From an uncultured Pirellula sp. (GTDB lineage: Bacteria > Planctomycetota > Planctomycetia > Pirellulales > Pirellulaceae): a stretch of DNA of 64,000 bases. The position numbers and the translations under genes were made by a program. The notes under the pieces were generated by a model. It was not told the DNA's origin, did no database searches, and saw only the letters and a program-made list of their open reading frames with translations. Location: the NCBI GenBank assembly GCA_903892355.1, contig CAITIE010000135.1:1-64000 (forward strand), given 5' to 3'. Every line of letters starts with the position of its first letter. The first letter of the stretch is position 1. Positions 55,285 through 64,000 of the stretch are shown here, in pieces.

Positions 55285-55293
55285 CTATTTGGA
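55234..55293. repeat. Four tandem 15-bp units in AABB order
   Basis: Two copies of AAACCTACGAAGAG[GA] (55234-55263) followed by two copies of CGGGGGCTAT-C/T-... units (55264-55293). The last unit runs over the esterase stop codon at 55285. The AABB layout is the same as in the 16-bp array at 5105-5168. Confidence 0.8.
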
Positions 55294-57474
55294 TTTGGGG
55301 TGGACGTAAACTCGCAATCGCTTGGTAGCGTATGTGCCAGCGTTTGCCGAAAAAGTCCAATCCCGACTCTCGCTGGCATTGTTCCCAATCCCGATGTCCG
55401 CCCGATCCGCTGCTTGCCAGTTGTTGATCGCGAACAACGTTTCACCAGCCGCATAATTATGGATCTGCATCGAACCGTAACCGTCCACTGGCGGTGCGGT
55501 TTCATCTCCAAAATCGTAGACGGTCTCCGACGCGCCTGCGACCTTTGCACCGTTCTTCATTCCGTAATTGTCAGGCCAAAACTCGATATTGCCCGTACCG
55601 ATTTTCGTTCCCGTTTTGATTCCACCGACGTTGCTGAAAACATCCATTCCTTGGAGTGGCATTTGGAATCTTGCTTTCGACGCAGCGGTTGGAAAACCTA
55701 TTTTCTTGGCATCTTCGGTAAACGCATCTACCGAGACGAAGATATTTCGCTCTTCGCCATTGGCGGTGGTCAACTCCAGCAAGTAACCGATACGATCGAA
55801 TGGTGGCATGGATTCGCTGTTGTCGATGTCGTACTTGATGTTCTTGTTCAATTTGCTCAGATCCAACTCATAAACGAGTTTGTATTCTTTGGAGTTGGGA
55901 ATCGAGTTGAAGAAGCTCGGTAGTTCACCTCCACGACAAGCTCCGACTGGCAATCCGGTGCCTCCGCAGAGATTCGGTTCGGCGAGCATATTCCATGCAA
56001 ATCGGAATGCGACCGGCGATGAGACTTTATCGGAACCCAAGGTGACAGTGTCGCCATCGATCGTAGCGGTTGCCGGTTGGAACCCACCCGACCCTGCTCC
56101 AATGACTTCGAAGTGGCTCGCCGCTTTGCCATCGCGTGTCTTGAGTCCGCCGCCAGCGTTCTTGAAACGGACCTTGAGACGGTCTCCGGTGGTTTCTAAG
56201 GATTGGAACTCTGGGCTGTTAGCGACCAGATCTTTCTTGCCGTAATCGTTCTTAAGTGCCAGCAGAGCTAGCCGATAACCGACATCTTGTTTATTGGGTG
56301 GATGAATATCGTTTACTGTTGCGATATCGTTGATGACAACCATTCCGGTTTTAGGGAGCGATTGCACAGCGGCTTGCGCCTCCCAAAACTTTGCCAATGT
56401 TGTCTGATCGCGATCGCCGTAGCGGAACGGAGCAATCTGCACATAGTAAAAGGAAAAATCTCCTTGGCCCCAGAGCTCTCGCCAGCCATTGATAAGGGCT
56501 TTCTTCTTTTCAAAATAAAGCATCCCTTCTTCATGGTTGGATTCCCCTTGGTACCAGAGGGCACCTCGGATCGGGAAACCGACGATAGCATGGATCATGC
56601 CGTTGTAGAGCATCGTGGGATCTTGGTTGCTGCCATACGGTGCCAACTCGGCTGGGTAGCTGGGACTGGGCTGCAATACTTCTTTCGAATTCACGGACGC
56701 CTTCGCTTTGGCTGTCCAATCCTCGAGGGCTTTGATGTACGTCGACAATCGCTCGCGGTATTGCGGGGTACCTGGAGTCCGCCCGATGACCGATTGGTAA
56801 ATCCCCTGAAGAGCTTCCACACGCTGGAATCCAGCCGGCGGAGTCCATGGCTCAACGCGGGTACCACCCCACGAGGAATTAACGATCCCAACGGGCACGT
56901 CCAATTCTTGATACAACTGACGCGCCATGTAATAACCGCATGCTGTAAAGTTTCCGGCCGTCTCCGGCGAGCAGACTTGCCAACTCGAATTGAAATTGTC
57001 CAGCGGAACATTCGACTGCACCAACGGGACCTTGATATGCCGAATCAGCGGATATTTGGCCGCAGCAACTTCCTCATGGGGGTTTGCACTCGCAGCAACA
57101 GTCCACTCCATGTTCGATTGGCCAGAGCAGAGCCATACCTCGCCGACAAGTACGTCCTTGATCTCGATCGTATTCGAACCCTTCACCGTGATGGTCGTTG
57201 GGACTTTGCTCGCGACCATCGGCGGCAACTCGACTTGCCACCGACCAGACGCATTGGGCTGGGCTGTTTCGTTATTGCTGCCAATGCTTACCGTGACCGA
57301 TTCGTTCGCATCAGCCCAACCCCACACACGAATCTTTTGCTGTTGTTGCAATACCATGTGGTCGCCGAACACTGCGGGCAATTTCACGTCGGCGACGACC
57401 GAATTGGTTAACGCAAAAGAAACAATACCGAACAGCGCCGCACCGAACAGGGATTTTGAGAGTCGTAACTTCAT
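55285..57474 (-). CDS. Sialate O-acetylesterase-like SGNH hydrolase
   Basis: A 729-residue exported protein. The signal peptide is residues 1-28 ([20 protein letters not shown] then ALTNSVVA). A beta-sandwich ([19 protein letters not shown]) precedes the SGNH-like hydrolase domain, whose nucleophile serine is in CSGQSNMEW and whose later block [14 protein letters not shown] is typical for sialate O-acetylesterases. The C-terminal 200 residues are an additional beta-rich domain ([20 protein letters not shown]). The enzyme removes O-acetyl groups from sialic acids or, in this lineage, other acetylated glycans. The frame extends to 57537, but the ATG at 57474 begins the signal peptide. Confidence 0.92.
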   Translation of the reverse strand: MKLRLSKSLFGAALFGIVSFALTNSVVADVKLPAVFGDHMVLQQQQKIRVWGWADANESVTVSIGSNNETAQPNASGRWQVELPPMVASKVPTTITVKGSNTIEIKDVLVGEVWLCSGQSNMEWTVAASANPHEEVAAAKYPLIRHIKVPLVQSNVPLDNFNSSWQVCSPETAGNFTACGYYMARQLYQELDVPVGIVNSSWGGTRVEPWTPPAGFQRVEALQGIYQSVIGRTPGTPQYRERLSTYIKALEDWTAKAKASVNSKEVLQPSPSYPAELAPYGSNQDPTMLYNGMIHAIVGFPIRGALWYQGESNHEEGMLYFEKKKALINGWRELWGQGDFSFYYVQIAPFRYGDRDQTTLAKFWEAQAAVQSLPKTGMVVINDIATVNDIHPPNKQDVGYRLALLALKNDYGKKDLVANSPEFQSLETTGDRLKVRFKNAGGGLKTRDGKAASHFEVIGAGSGGFQPATATIDGDTVTLGSDKVSSPVAFRFAWNMLAEPNLCGGTGLPVGACRGGELPSFFNSIPNSKEYKLVYELDLSKLNKNIKYDIDNSESMPPFDRIGYLLELTTANGEERNIFVSVDAFTEDAKKIGFPTAASKARFQMPLQGMDVFSNVGGIKTGTKIGTGNIEFWPDNYGMKNGAKVAGASETVYDFGDETAPPVDGYGSMQIHNYAAGETLFAINNWQAADRADIGIGNNASESRDWTFSANAGTYATKRLRVYVHPKSK

Positions 57475-57579
57475 GGTGGATTTCAACGTGTCAGAGAGAT
57501 CAAAGAAATACCGCGTGCGAGTCCCACTATACCCCATAGGTGGACCGTGAGAATTCTCCAGGCGATCAGCCTGGGATAA

Positions 57580-59016
57580 TCATGCCAAGATATCGTGGAT
57601 CACATGGCCATGAACATCGGTCAGGCGCATATCGCGGCCGCTGAATCGGAACGTCGATCGCGTATGATCGATCCCGAGGCAGTAGAGCATGGTCGCGTGC
57701 AGATCGTGGATCTCGCATTTGTTTTCGATTGCTTTGTAACCCCATTCGTCCGTGGCACCGTACACAGTACCACCCCGAATGCCACCTCCTGCGAGCCACG
57801 ATGAGAAACCAAACGGATTGTGATCGCGACCGTCGGCTCCTTGAGCGAAAGGCGTGCGTCCGAACTCGCCAGACCAGACGATCAACGTTTGGTCGAGCAA
57901 GCCGCGTTGCTGGAGATCTTGCAAGAGTGCTCCGATCGGCTGATCGACCGCCAGTGCATTCTGGGTATGTCCAGCATTGAGATTGGCGTGCTGATCCCAA
58001 CGATCGTGCCCAACGTTGGGACAAGTCAACTCGATGAAACGCACACCGCGTTCCACCAACCGCCTCGCCATTAAGCATTCTCGGCCAAAGGCTCGCGTGG
58101 GTTCGTAGCTGTGATCGAGCCCGTACATGCTTTGGGTCTCTTGGGTCTCTCCTGAGATATCGCATACCGCAGGTACCGCAGATTGCATTCGGAAAGCGAG
58201 TTCGTAGTTGGCGATCGCAGATTCGATGGCGTCATGATCTCCAAAGCGAGCGACGGTGCTGCGATCGAGTTCTCTGAGCAACTGCATCTTTTTTCGCTGC
58301 AATTCGGGAGTTGGTTCGAGTGGTTTCACATTCGCCAAACTATCACCGCGTGGCCGAAGCACGGAGCCTTGGTAGGTCGCAGCCAGAAATCCATTTCCAA
58401 AACAGTCGAGGCCGCCGGGTGGAATCAACCCCCCGTTTAAGACGATGAACCCAGGAAGATCTTCACACTCGCTTCCGAGGCCATAGGTGACCCATGCTCC
58501 CATGCTGGGGCGACCTTGCAAACCATGTCCTGTGTGAAGGAAGTAGTTCGCCGAGGTGTGCTCCGGAAACTTTGACGTCATCGAACGGATCACAGCGAGT
58601 TTGTCAGCATGCTTGGCGATATTTGGAAACAGAGTGCTGATTTCCATTCCGCATTCCCCATGCTTGTCAAAGCTCCATGGGCTCCCCATCACCGTCCCGT
58701 TGTTGTTGAATTGGGTCGGCGCGACTTCGAATAGTTCCGCGGGATTGCGTCCGTTGTATTTCGTCAGTAGTGGCTTTGGGTCGAACGTATCTACCTGGGA
58801 CGGCCCACCGTCCATGTAGAGAAAGATGATACTTTTGGCCCGGGGCGGAAAATGGGTCTTGGGCTGAGTATCGTCGGCCTGCGACTCGGCCATCATGGTA
58901 GCGAGAGCCAGCGCACCGAACCCGTTAGCCGACTGACTCAAAAAATCACGGCGCGAAAGCCTTGGGCGTCGACTGAAAATCTCATTGCGTTTCACAAAGT
59001 CACCTCGACTCACCAT
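57580..59016 (-). CDS. DUF1501 family protein (second copy)
   Basis: A 478-residue DUF1501 protein with a twin-arginine leader (RLSRRDFLSQSANGFGALAL near residues 19-38) and the usual motifs [53 protein letters not shown] and GRDHNPFG. The Tat route and the family suggest a periplasmic enzyme of the alkaline-phosphatase superfamily. Its start overlaps the stop of the AroE-like gene by seven bases, so it is translationally coupled to it. No DUF1549/1553 partner is nearby. Downstream on the same strand is the esterase gene, whose start lies further along. Confidence 0.93.
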   Translation of the reverse strand: MVSRGDFVKRNEIFSRRPRLSRRDFLSQSANGFGALALATMMAESQADDTQPKTHFPPRAKSIIFLYMDGGPSQVDTFDPKPLLTKYNGRNPAELFEVAPTQFNNNGTVMGSPWSFDKHGECGMEISTLFPNIAKHADKLAVIRSMTSKFPEHTSANYFLHTGHGLQGRPSMGAWVTYGLGSECEDLPGFIVLNGGLIPPGGLDCFGNGFLAATYQGSVLRPRGDSLANVKPLEPTPELQRKKMQLLRELDRSTVARFGDHDAIESAIANYELAFRMQSAVPAVCDISGETQETQSMYGLDHSYEPTRAFGRECLMARRLVERGVRFIELTCPNVGHDRWDQHANLNAGHTQNALAVDQPIGALLQDLQQRGLLDQTLIVWSGEFGRTPFAQGADGRDHNPFGFSSWLAGGGIRGGTVYGATDEWGYKAIENKCEIHDLHATMLYCLGIDHTRSTFRFSGRDMRLTDVHGHVIHDILA

Positions 59017-59951
59017 TGCAAGTACTCCTCAAGCGATTCACGGATCAATTCTAGATCCGGTTCGTAGCTTGTCCAAAAATGAAAATCGACGGCCGTTTGA
59101 TGCACCATCAAGTCCATCTCGTCTGCGGTATCAAGCTCTCGCCCCTGCAACTCATCGCGAAACGCTTGCTTGAGTTTCTCTAATTGGTTCGTTGGGCACG
59201 AGTGACTCTTGGTAAACAAACAGAAGGGGCGGACCGCCCAAGGTATTTCGCGGATCGCTTTGGTTCGGAGGCCGCTGTGTGATTTGAGGATCATCGACGA
59301 AGGGTCTTCGACGACCAAGGCGCGGAGTGGGCGATCCAAGTCTGACAATTTTTCTAGCGAACGGCAATCCAAAGCAACGACTTCTTTGGGGTTCATGATG
59401 CCAGGAACATCCCCGATTTGGGCCACTCGCTGCTTTTCGGCCTCTCGATCCGATTCGACGCAGTGGATGATACGGTAATCACCAGGGATCGATACGAGCG
59501 CTTCGTGGACGGCTCGAGCTGTTTGGGCTGAGCCGAGAACGGCGATCGCCTGCGCAGCAAACGCGACATCCGAATCGAGACCTTGGCCGGCGAAGCGCGA
59601 GGCTAGCAAGCTCACTACGGCTTGACCGAAGGTGTTTTCCCCAATCCACTTCTGGCCATCACATTTGGCAACCGATACCCGACCCGAAATCCGAGCCGCA
59701 GGAGTAAGCTGATCGACGAGGCGTGTGGCGTGTTGTTGAAAGGGTTCCAAAATCGCGGCACCCGCCATCCCCATCGCCTGCACCCCCCGAAGTGCCGTCT
59801 CGAACAAATCCGGCTCCACCTGGGATGTAAAGAACCTCCAATCCAATTCGGCGTCCCTCGCAATGCGAGTCATCACGAATTGGGTCGGGTTTCCACCGAC
59901 AGGATTGCCGAGGCAAGCGACGAGCGGCTGTAGGACTCGATCGAGGCTCAT
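59010..59951 (-). CDS. Shikimate-dehydrogenase-fold protein with lost active site
   Basis: A 313-residue homologue of shikimate dehydrogenase (AroE). The alignment by eye with E. coli AroE runs without gaps through GMAGAAILEPFQQHATRLVD and on to GENTFGQAV. Every key residue is changed: the catalytic lysine of NVTxPxK is Q72, the asparagine of GAVNT is S93, the aspartate of NTDG is F108, and the substrate serines near the N-terminus are N21 and T23. The nucleotide-binding half is recognisable as AIAVLGSAQTARAVHEALV. It is therefore probably not a shikimate dehydrogenase; a binding or regulatory role is inferred. I chose the ATG at 59951 because the 50 codons before it have no similarity. Confidence 0.85.
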   Translation of the reverse strand: MSLDRVLQPLVACLGNPVGGNPTQFVMTRIARDAELDWRFFTSQVEPDLFETALRGVQAMGMAGAAILEPFQQHATRLVDQLTPAARISGRVSVAKCDGQKWIGENTFGQAVVSLLASRFAGQGLDSDVAFAAQAIAVLGSAQTARAVHEALVSIPGDYRIIHCVESDREAEKQRVAQIGDVPGIMNPKEVVALDCRSLEKLSDLDRPLRALVVEDPSSMILKSHSGLRTKAIREIPWAVRPFCLFTKSHSCPTNQLEKLKQAFRDELQGRELDTADEMDLMVHQTAVDFHFWTSYEPDLELIRESLEEYLQW

Positions 59952-60323
59952 GGGATTGGGTAGGGCTCGGATCCTGCTACGCGTCGAAGAAGACCGCAGG
60001 CAATGGAGGGCAACAGTGATTGGGCAACAGTGATTGGGCGAATCTCGCGAAACAACTCGCTGTAACACATCTGGGGGTCGCGAGGGGACCCCAGGCACCA
60101 CAGGAACGCATCCCTGGACTCCTCTAGTCTAGCATGCGTACAGGTTGATTGGGACTCCAAGCCGGACCGAACAATACGGCTTTCTTCCTAGGTTACCGGA
60201 GTGAGAATCGGGAACAAAGGAGGAAATATCCGCTTTAAGGGGCCAAGACAAGTTGGCATTGTCTGCCTAAACTATAGGGACTTTATATGAAATATCTTTG
60301 TTCCCTCAAGAGAATGGATAGCT
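59952..60323. other. Divergent region upstream of efp
   Basis: These 372 bases separate the leftward AroE-like gene from efp and must carry both promoters. They contain a tandem duplication of GGGCAACAGTGATT at 60008-60035. No gene is apparent. Confidence 0.55.
60008..60035. repeat. Tandem 14-bp duplication
   Basis: GGGCAACAGTGATT occurs twice without gap and is followed by a partial third copy, GGGC. Confidence 0.85.
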
Positions 60324-60896
60324 GTGGCAACTTACAAAACGAGCGATCTCCGGAAAGGTCTTAAAGTACAGATCGATGGCGAACCGTACCTGCTGAGCGA
60401 AGTCAACTTCGTCAAGCCTGGTAAGGGGAACGCCCTTTACAAGTGCAAGCTGAAGAATTTGATTCGGAACACCGTTCTCGATCGGACGCTCAAAGGGGGC
60501 GATGAACTCGAAGTTGCCGACGTCGAGGAACTGGAAACCCAGTTTCTTTACAACCAAGCAGGCACGTTTGTGTTCATGGACAGCAAGTCCTATGAACAGT
60601 ACGAATTGACCGCCGACCAAGTCGACGACTACTGGAAGTACCTAAAGGAAGGCATGCCGGTCGCGATGGTTCTCTACAACGGGAACCCGATTACCTTGAC
60701 CCCACCGTCGCACGTTACCCTGAAGGTGATCGAGACCGAACCGGGCGTTCGAGGTGACACCGCAACGAACGTCACGAAACCGGCAAAGGTAGAAACCGGC
60801 GGGGAGTTTCAGGTCCCAGGATTCATCAAAGAAGGCAACGTCATCAAAATCGATACACGTACCGGTGAGTACTGCGAACGGGTAAGCATGGAGTGA
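60324..60896 (+). CDS. efp: Elongation factor P
   Basis: A 190-residue EF-P with three beta-barrel domains, which binds between the P and E sites of stalled ribosomes and helps form bonds at polyproline stretches. The loop tip is K34 in FVKPGKGNALYK, the residue modified by beta-lysylation in EpmA-type bacteria. Start is a GTG at 60324; the family start MATYKTSDLRKGLK agrees with it. The stop overlaps the next gene's GTG by four bases (GTGA), so efp and the exported methyltransferase are coupled, which is unexpected from function. Confidence 0.97.
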   Translation: MATYKTSDLRKGLKVQIDGEPYLLSEVNFVKPGKGNALYKCKLKNLIRNTVLDRTLKGGDELEVADVEELETQFLYNQAGTFVFMDSKSYEQYELTADQVDDYWKYLKEGMPVAMVLYNGNPITLTPPSHVTLKVIETEPGVRGDTATNVTKPAKVETGGEFQVPGFIKEGNVIKIDTRTGEYCERVSME

Positions 60897-62182
60897 TCAA
60901 CATGGGTTCGAGTCGAGGATTGCTGCTTTTTAGTACGCCATGTCGGCTCACAAACCGACCCATTGTCACCGCATTGTTGCTGCTGATCATGCTGGGAAGT
61001 GGATCTCAAAAATGGTCCACTCCGCCCGCTCATGGTCAGCAACGCGACCCATTTGCTATCGAACGCGAACGATTGATTCAAAACGTATTGATTCCAGGAG
61101 GGATCAAAGACCAACGAGTATTGGAGTCGATCGGCAAAACTCCGAGGCATGAGTTTGTACCCCCGGAATACATCCGCCAGGCGTACATGGACATCGCCAT
61201 CGCAATCGGTGAATCCCAAACCATCAGCAGCCCTTACATTGTCGCATTGATGACCGAAGCGCTGCAGCCTAAACCAACGGATAGGGTGCTTGAGATTGGT
61301 ACGGGCAGTGGTTACCAAGCCGCCGTGCTGAGCCCTTTGGTCAAGGACGTCTATACGATTGAAATCGTCGAGGATCTGGGAGAGCGGACTACGGCACTTC
61401 TAGACGAACTCGGCTATGCCAATGTGCATTGCCTCATCGGTGATGGGTTCAAGGGCTGGAAAGAGCACGCTCCCTTCGACAAAATCATCGTCACCTGCTC
61501 CCCTGCCAACGTACCGGAACCCCTTCGCGACCAACTGAAGGAAGGGGGGCTCATGGTCATCCCGGTCGGCGAACGCTACCAACAGATGCTTTATTTGATG
61601 CGTAAGAAAGACGGCAAGCTGGAAAAAGAAGCGTTGACACCGACCCTCTTCGTTCCGATGACCGGCGATGCTGAGAAATCGAGAAAAGTCCAACCGGATC
61701 CATCGCGACCCGTGCTTCTCAACACGAGTTTCGAAGAACCATTGATCCGAAACTTCCATATTCCAGGTTGGTACTACCAATTCGGCTGCATCCAGGTCGA
61801 AGATCCAGAAGCTCCGGACGGAAAAAGTGTTTTGGAGTTCAACAGCAACGACCCTAACCTGCCCAATCACTTGCTCCAAGGAGTGGCCATCGATGGTCGC
61901 CGTGTTCGCAAAATCAAGCTCGGTGGCTGGATGAAGCTCAATGACGTCAAGGTTGGACGAGACAAGGAAAAGTCACCCTCGATCGCTATTCAGTACTTTG
62001 ATGCCAACCGAAATCGCATCGGCTACAACTATGTCGGAGGTTTTAAAGGGAATCGGAATTGGAAGCTGGAAGAAAAGATTTTTACCGTCCCACCGGATAC
62101 TCGCGAAGCGATCATCTCGATCGGTTTGTTCGGGGCCGAAGGGTCAGCGCGATTCGACAAAATCGTCTTTGAACCGATGTAA
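60893..62182 (+). CDS. pcm: Exported protein-L-isoaspartate O-methyltransferase with C-terminal beta domain
   Basis: A 429-residue PIMT homologue. The core residues 60-260 have GESQTISSPYIVALMTEAL, the S-adenosylmethionine motif VLEIGTGSGYQAAV, and GDGFKGWKEHAPFDKIIVT; this domain repairs isoaspartyl residues. The N-terminus has a hydrophobic segment near 26-36 and a PAHGQQ cleavage-like site, which predicts export or membrane anchoring. The C-terminal 160 residues form an extra beta-rich domain with CBM-like flavour (FDANRNRIGYNYVGGFKG). An exported enzyme would need SAM outside the cytoplasm, so the signal should be tested. Start is GTG 60893 by four-base overlap with efp; ATG 60902 is the alternative. 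Confidence 0.9.
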   Translation: MINMGSSRGLLLFSTPCRLTNRPIVTALLLLIMLGSGSQKWSTPPAHGQQRDPFAIERERLIQNVLIPGGIKDQRVLESIGKTPRHEFVPPEYIRQAYMDIAIAIGESQTISSPYIVALMTEALQPKPTDRVLEIGTGSGYQAAVLSPLVKDVYTIEIVEDLGERTTALLDELGYANVHCLIGDGFKGWKEHAPFDKIIVTCSPANVPEPLRDQLKEGGLMVIPVGERYQQMLYLMRKKDGKLEKEALTPTLFVPMTGDAEKSRKVQPDPSRPVLLNTSFEEPLIRNFHIPGWYYQFGCIQVEDPEAPDGKSVLEFNSNDPNLPNHLLQGVAIDGRRVRKIKLGGWMKLNDVKVGRDKEKSPSIAIQYFDANRNRIGYNYVGGFKGNRNWKLEEKIFTVPPDTREAIISIGLFGAEGSARFDKIVFEPM

Positions 62183-62201
62183 GGATCGCTCAGCGAGCTA
62201 G

Positions 62202-63614
62202 ATGACCCATTCGAACGCAGATTACGACACGATCATTATCGGAGCTGGCATGAGCGGACTCGCCGCCGGTATCCGTTTAGCAATGTACGACCACAAGGTC
62301 TGTATCCTTGAAAAGCACTGGACCATCGGCGGCCTCAATTCATTCTACAGAGTGAATGGACGAGACTATGACGTTGGGCTCCACGCGATGACCAACTTCA
62401 CGGAAAAAGGGGCGAAGAAAGGCCCCTTTGCGAGATTGCTCAAGCAACTTCGATTTCGCTGGGACGATTTCCAATTGGCCCAGCAACGGGGTTCGAGCAT
62501 CGCGTTCCCTGGCGTCGAACTGGAGTTCAACAACGATATTCGTTTGCTGCAAACCGAAATCGAGCAAAAGTTCCCGCATCAAAAAGATGCGTTCGCAAAA
62601 CTGCTTACCGTCCTGGCCGAATACGACGACCTCCAACAAGAAGACTTTGAACGATCCACACGCGTCGTGCTCGAGGAAATATTCTCCGATCCACTGCTGA
62701 TCGAAATGATCCTTTGCCCGTTGATGTGGTACGGGAATGCTCGGGAACACGACATGGACTGGGGGCAATTCTGCATCATGTTTCGAAGTATCTTCCTCGA
62801 GGGCTTCGCCCGTCCCCATCGAGGAGTCCGACTCATCCTCAAGAACCTGGTTCGGCGGTTCCGCGAACTGGGAGGACAGCTGAAACTGCGAAGTGGTGTC
62901 GCCAAATTGCACATCGACCAAGAACACGTCGCCGCAGTGGAACTTGAAAATGGCCAGATCCTCACCGCGAAGCGAGTTCTGTCGAGCGCCGGAGTCGTGG
63001 AAACCATGCGGATGTGCGACCACCTTACCGAAACCCGACCCGCGACCGCAGGGCAAATGTCGTTTGTCGAGTCGATCTCGGTACTCGATTGCCAACCCAA
63101 ACAGATCGGGTTCGATAAAACCATCGTCTTCTACAACGACAGTGAAACCTTTCACTGGGAACGCTGCCGCGATGCCCTCTGCGATGTTCGCACCGGAGTC
63201 ATATGCTCACCGAACAACTACGAGTACTCCGCCGAAGCTGGTGAACTCGACGCTGGATTTGTTCGTCTGACCACCATCGCCGATCCCGAACGCTGGAGTC
63301 ATCTCGACGATGCGGAATACCAACGCCAAAAATACCGCTGGTACGATTCGGCAGTCGCGTCATGCGTGCGATTCATCCCAGACTTCAGACGGAACGTTAT
63401 CGACACCGATATCTTCACTCCAAAAACCATTCAAAGATTCACGTCCCACGATAACGGCGCTGTCTATGGAGCCCCTGAAAAAAGGCTCGACGGAACGACG
63501 CATTTAAAAAACCTATTCCTCTGCGGGACCGATCAAGGCTTCGTGGGCATCGTCGGGGCTATCGTCAGCGGCATCTCCATGGCCAACCGACATTGCTTGG
63601 CCCAATCCACCTGA
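62202..63614 (+). CDS. Phytoene desaturase-like FAD oxidoreductase
   Basis: A 470-residue flavoprotein of the CrtI/RetSat (COG1233) type. The FAD-binding motif is DTIIIGAGMSGLAAGIRLA, followed by the E-K of ILEKHWTIGG and RDYDVGLHAMTNF. The C-terminal FLCGTDQGFVGIVGAIVSGI closes the FAD site. Members desaturate, isomerise or saturate carotenoids or retinol; the precise reaction cannot be read from motifs. No other carotenoid gene is adjacent. It starts 19 bases after the methyltransferase stop in the same direction. Confidence 0.9.
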   Translation: MTHSNADYDTIIIGAGMSGLAAGIRLAMYDHKVCILEKHWTIGGLNSFYRVNGRDYDVGLHAMTNFTEKGAKKGPFARLLKQLRFRWDDFQLAQQRGSSIAFPGVELEFNNDIRLLQTEIEQKFPHQKDAFAKLLTVLAEYDDLQQEDFERSTRVVLEEIFSDPLLIEMILCPLMWYGNAREHDMDWGQFCIMFRSIFLEGFARPHRGVRLILKNLVRRFRELGGQLKLRSGVAKLHIDQEHVAAVELENGQILTAKRVLSSAGVVETMRMCDHLTETRPATAGQMSFVESISVLDCQPKQIGFDKTIVFYNDSETFHWERCRDALCDVRTGVICSPNNYEYSAEAGELDAGFVRLTTIADPERWSHLDDAEYQRQKYRWYDSAVASCVRFIPDFRRNVIDTDIFTPKTIQRFTSHDNGAVYGAPEKRLDGTTHLKNLFLCGTDQGFVGIVGAIVSGISMANRHCLAQST

Positions 63615-63807
63615 GAGTGCCTCTCAACATAGTGCCACTCAGCCGCTCATTCTCCCAACCCGAATGCCAGCAAACCACGCCGAGTCCCACCCGTGAAGAA
63701 TTGAGAGAAACTCACGAAATTTCACGAGTTCTATGTCGGGGGTGGTTGGGATGTGCCGAACAATACGTCGTGTGTTGTTCGTACCAAGATTGACGTAGGT
63801 GATAAAG

Positions 63808-64000
63808 ATGCAAATCCAATCCACTCGATTTGGGACGCTTGATGTCAGCCATTCCGATATGCTGCTCATGCCCCACGGCTTGATCGGTTTTGAAACTTGC
63901 CGTCATTGGGTATTGCTAGCTAGCGACGATAACGACGAAGTCGCTTGGTTGCAGTCGGTAGCGCTAGCCAACGTTGCCTTGCCCGTGATCAGCCCTCGTC
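63808..64000 (+). CDS. fliW: Flagellar assembly factor FliW (partial, runs off the window)
   Basis: The first 64 codons of a FliW-like protein. The segment MPHGLIGFE matches the family's FPxGLPGFE motif, and the piece EVAWLQSVALANVALPVISP matches the WLQSLDDPxLAFPV box. FliW binds CsrA and flagellin to tie flagellin translation to assembly. An AGGTGA Shine-Dalgarno-like sequence about ten bases upstream supports the ATG at 63808. The rest of the gene, and perhaps csrA, lies outside. The gene implies a motile swarmer stage. The preceding 193 bases show nothing else. Confidence 0.88.
   Translation, partial: MQIQSTRFGTLDVSHSDMLLMPHGLIGFETCRHWVLLASDDNDEVAWLQSVALANVALPVISPR

Noticed and set aside
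55135..55923. 262-codon rightward frame over the esterase 3' end
   Set aside because: Shadow of the esterase gene plus the 15-bp repeats.
56287..57411. 374-codon frame opposite the sialate esterase gene
   Set aside because: Antisense to a well-supported gene with signal peptide and SGNH motifs; the codon pattern explains the open frame.
1..64000. CRISPR array, transposase, integrase or tRNA genes
   Set aside because: No regularly spaced repeats with unique spacers, no DDE/HUH/tyrosine recombinase motifs and no clear TPsiC-type tRNA sequence were found by eye. A tRNAscan or ISfinder run would settle this.

Overview
The window is chromosomal DNA of a planctomycete, most likely of the Pirellulaceae/Rhodopirellula type. 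The evidence is lineage-typical gene families: DUF1501 (twice), DUF1552 and a giant DUF1587/1592/1588/1585 cytochrome-like protein; a LEPR-XLL-type N-terminus on a 1.4-thousand-residue cadherin/dockerin protein; an ABC permease fused to a CPBP protease; an exported isoaspartyl methyltransferase; and a beta-helix/diheme cytochrome fusion. Genes are spread over both strands in short operons. No rRNA, tRNA, CRISPR array, transposase or prophage was recognised.

Layout: 0.2-2.4 kb membrane DUF2314-like protein and a DapA-family aldolase; 2.5-4.8 kb beta-helix/cytochrome fusion; 5.2-9.6 kb gltX, a membrane pseudokinase and a nucleoside-hydrolase homologue; 10-15.5 kb trpD and an ABC exporter (ATPase, permease-CPBP protease, membrane-fusion adaptor); 15.6-21.4 kb DUF1552 and DUF1592 proteins; 21.8-25.1 kb a lipoprotein followed by a tightly overlapping GNAT/epimerase/DUF1611 operon that looks like N-acetyl-D-glutamate metabolism (DgcA/DgcN); 25.2-30 kb a phosphorelay operon (hybrid histidine kinase, single receiver, HisKA-REC-PP2C protein); 30-34.1 kb DUF1501, an Nramp-related transporter and TauE/SafE; 34.7-36 kb an acyltransferase-3.

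The stretch 36.1-50.3 kb is a catabolic island for branched or odd-chain acids: SDR, long FadE-like acyl-CoA dehydrogenase, enoyl-CoA hydratase, acyl-CoA ligase, AtuA-family protein, acyl-CoA carboxylase carboxyltransferase, then the methylcitrate cycle (prpD divergent from prpB-prpC) and a second enoyl-CoA hydratase. Acyl groups would be activated, beta-oxidised or carboxylated, and the resulting propionyl-CoA consumed by PrpC/PrpD/PrpB. The biotin carboxylase partner is not in the window. From 50.4 kb on there are a secreted metzincin/cadherin/dockerin protein, a sialate O-acetylesterase-like enzyme, a second DUF1501 overlapping a shikimate-dehydrogenase-fold protein that has lost its active site, efp, exported PIMT, a carotenoid-desaturase-like oxidoreductase, and the start of fliW at the window edge.

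Two themes stand out. First, several proteins keep a catalytic fold but have lost signature residues (pseudokinase, AroE-like, nucleoside-hydrolase-like, acyltransferase-3 His to Arg, Nramp without DPGN/MPH). Second, intergenic spacers repeatedly carry short tandem duplications with 12-18 bp periods, including two unrelated-sequence 16-bp arrays that share a TGGCC anchor and two arrays with an AABB layout.
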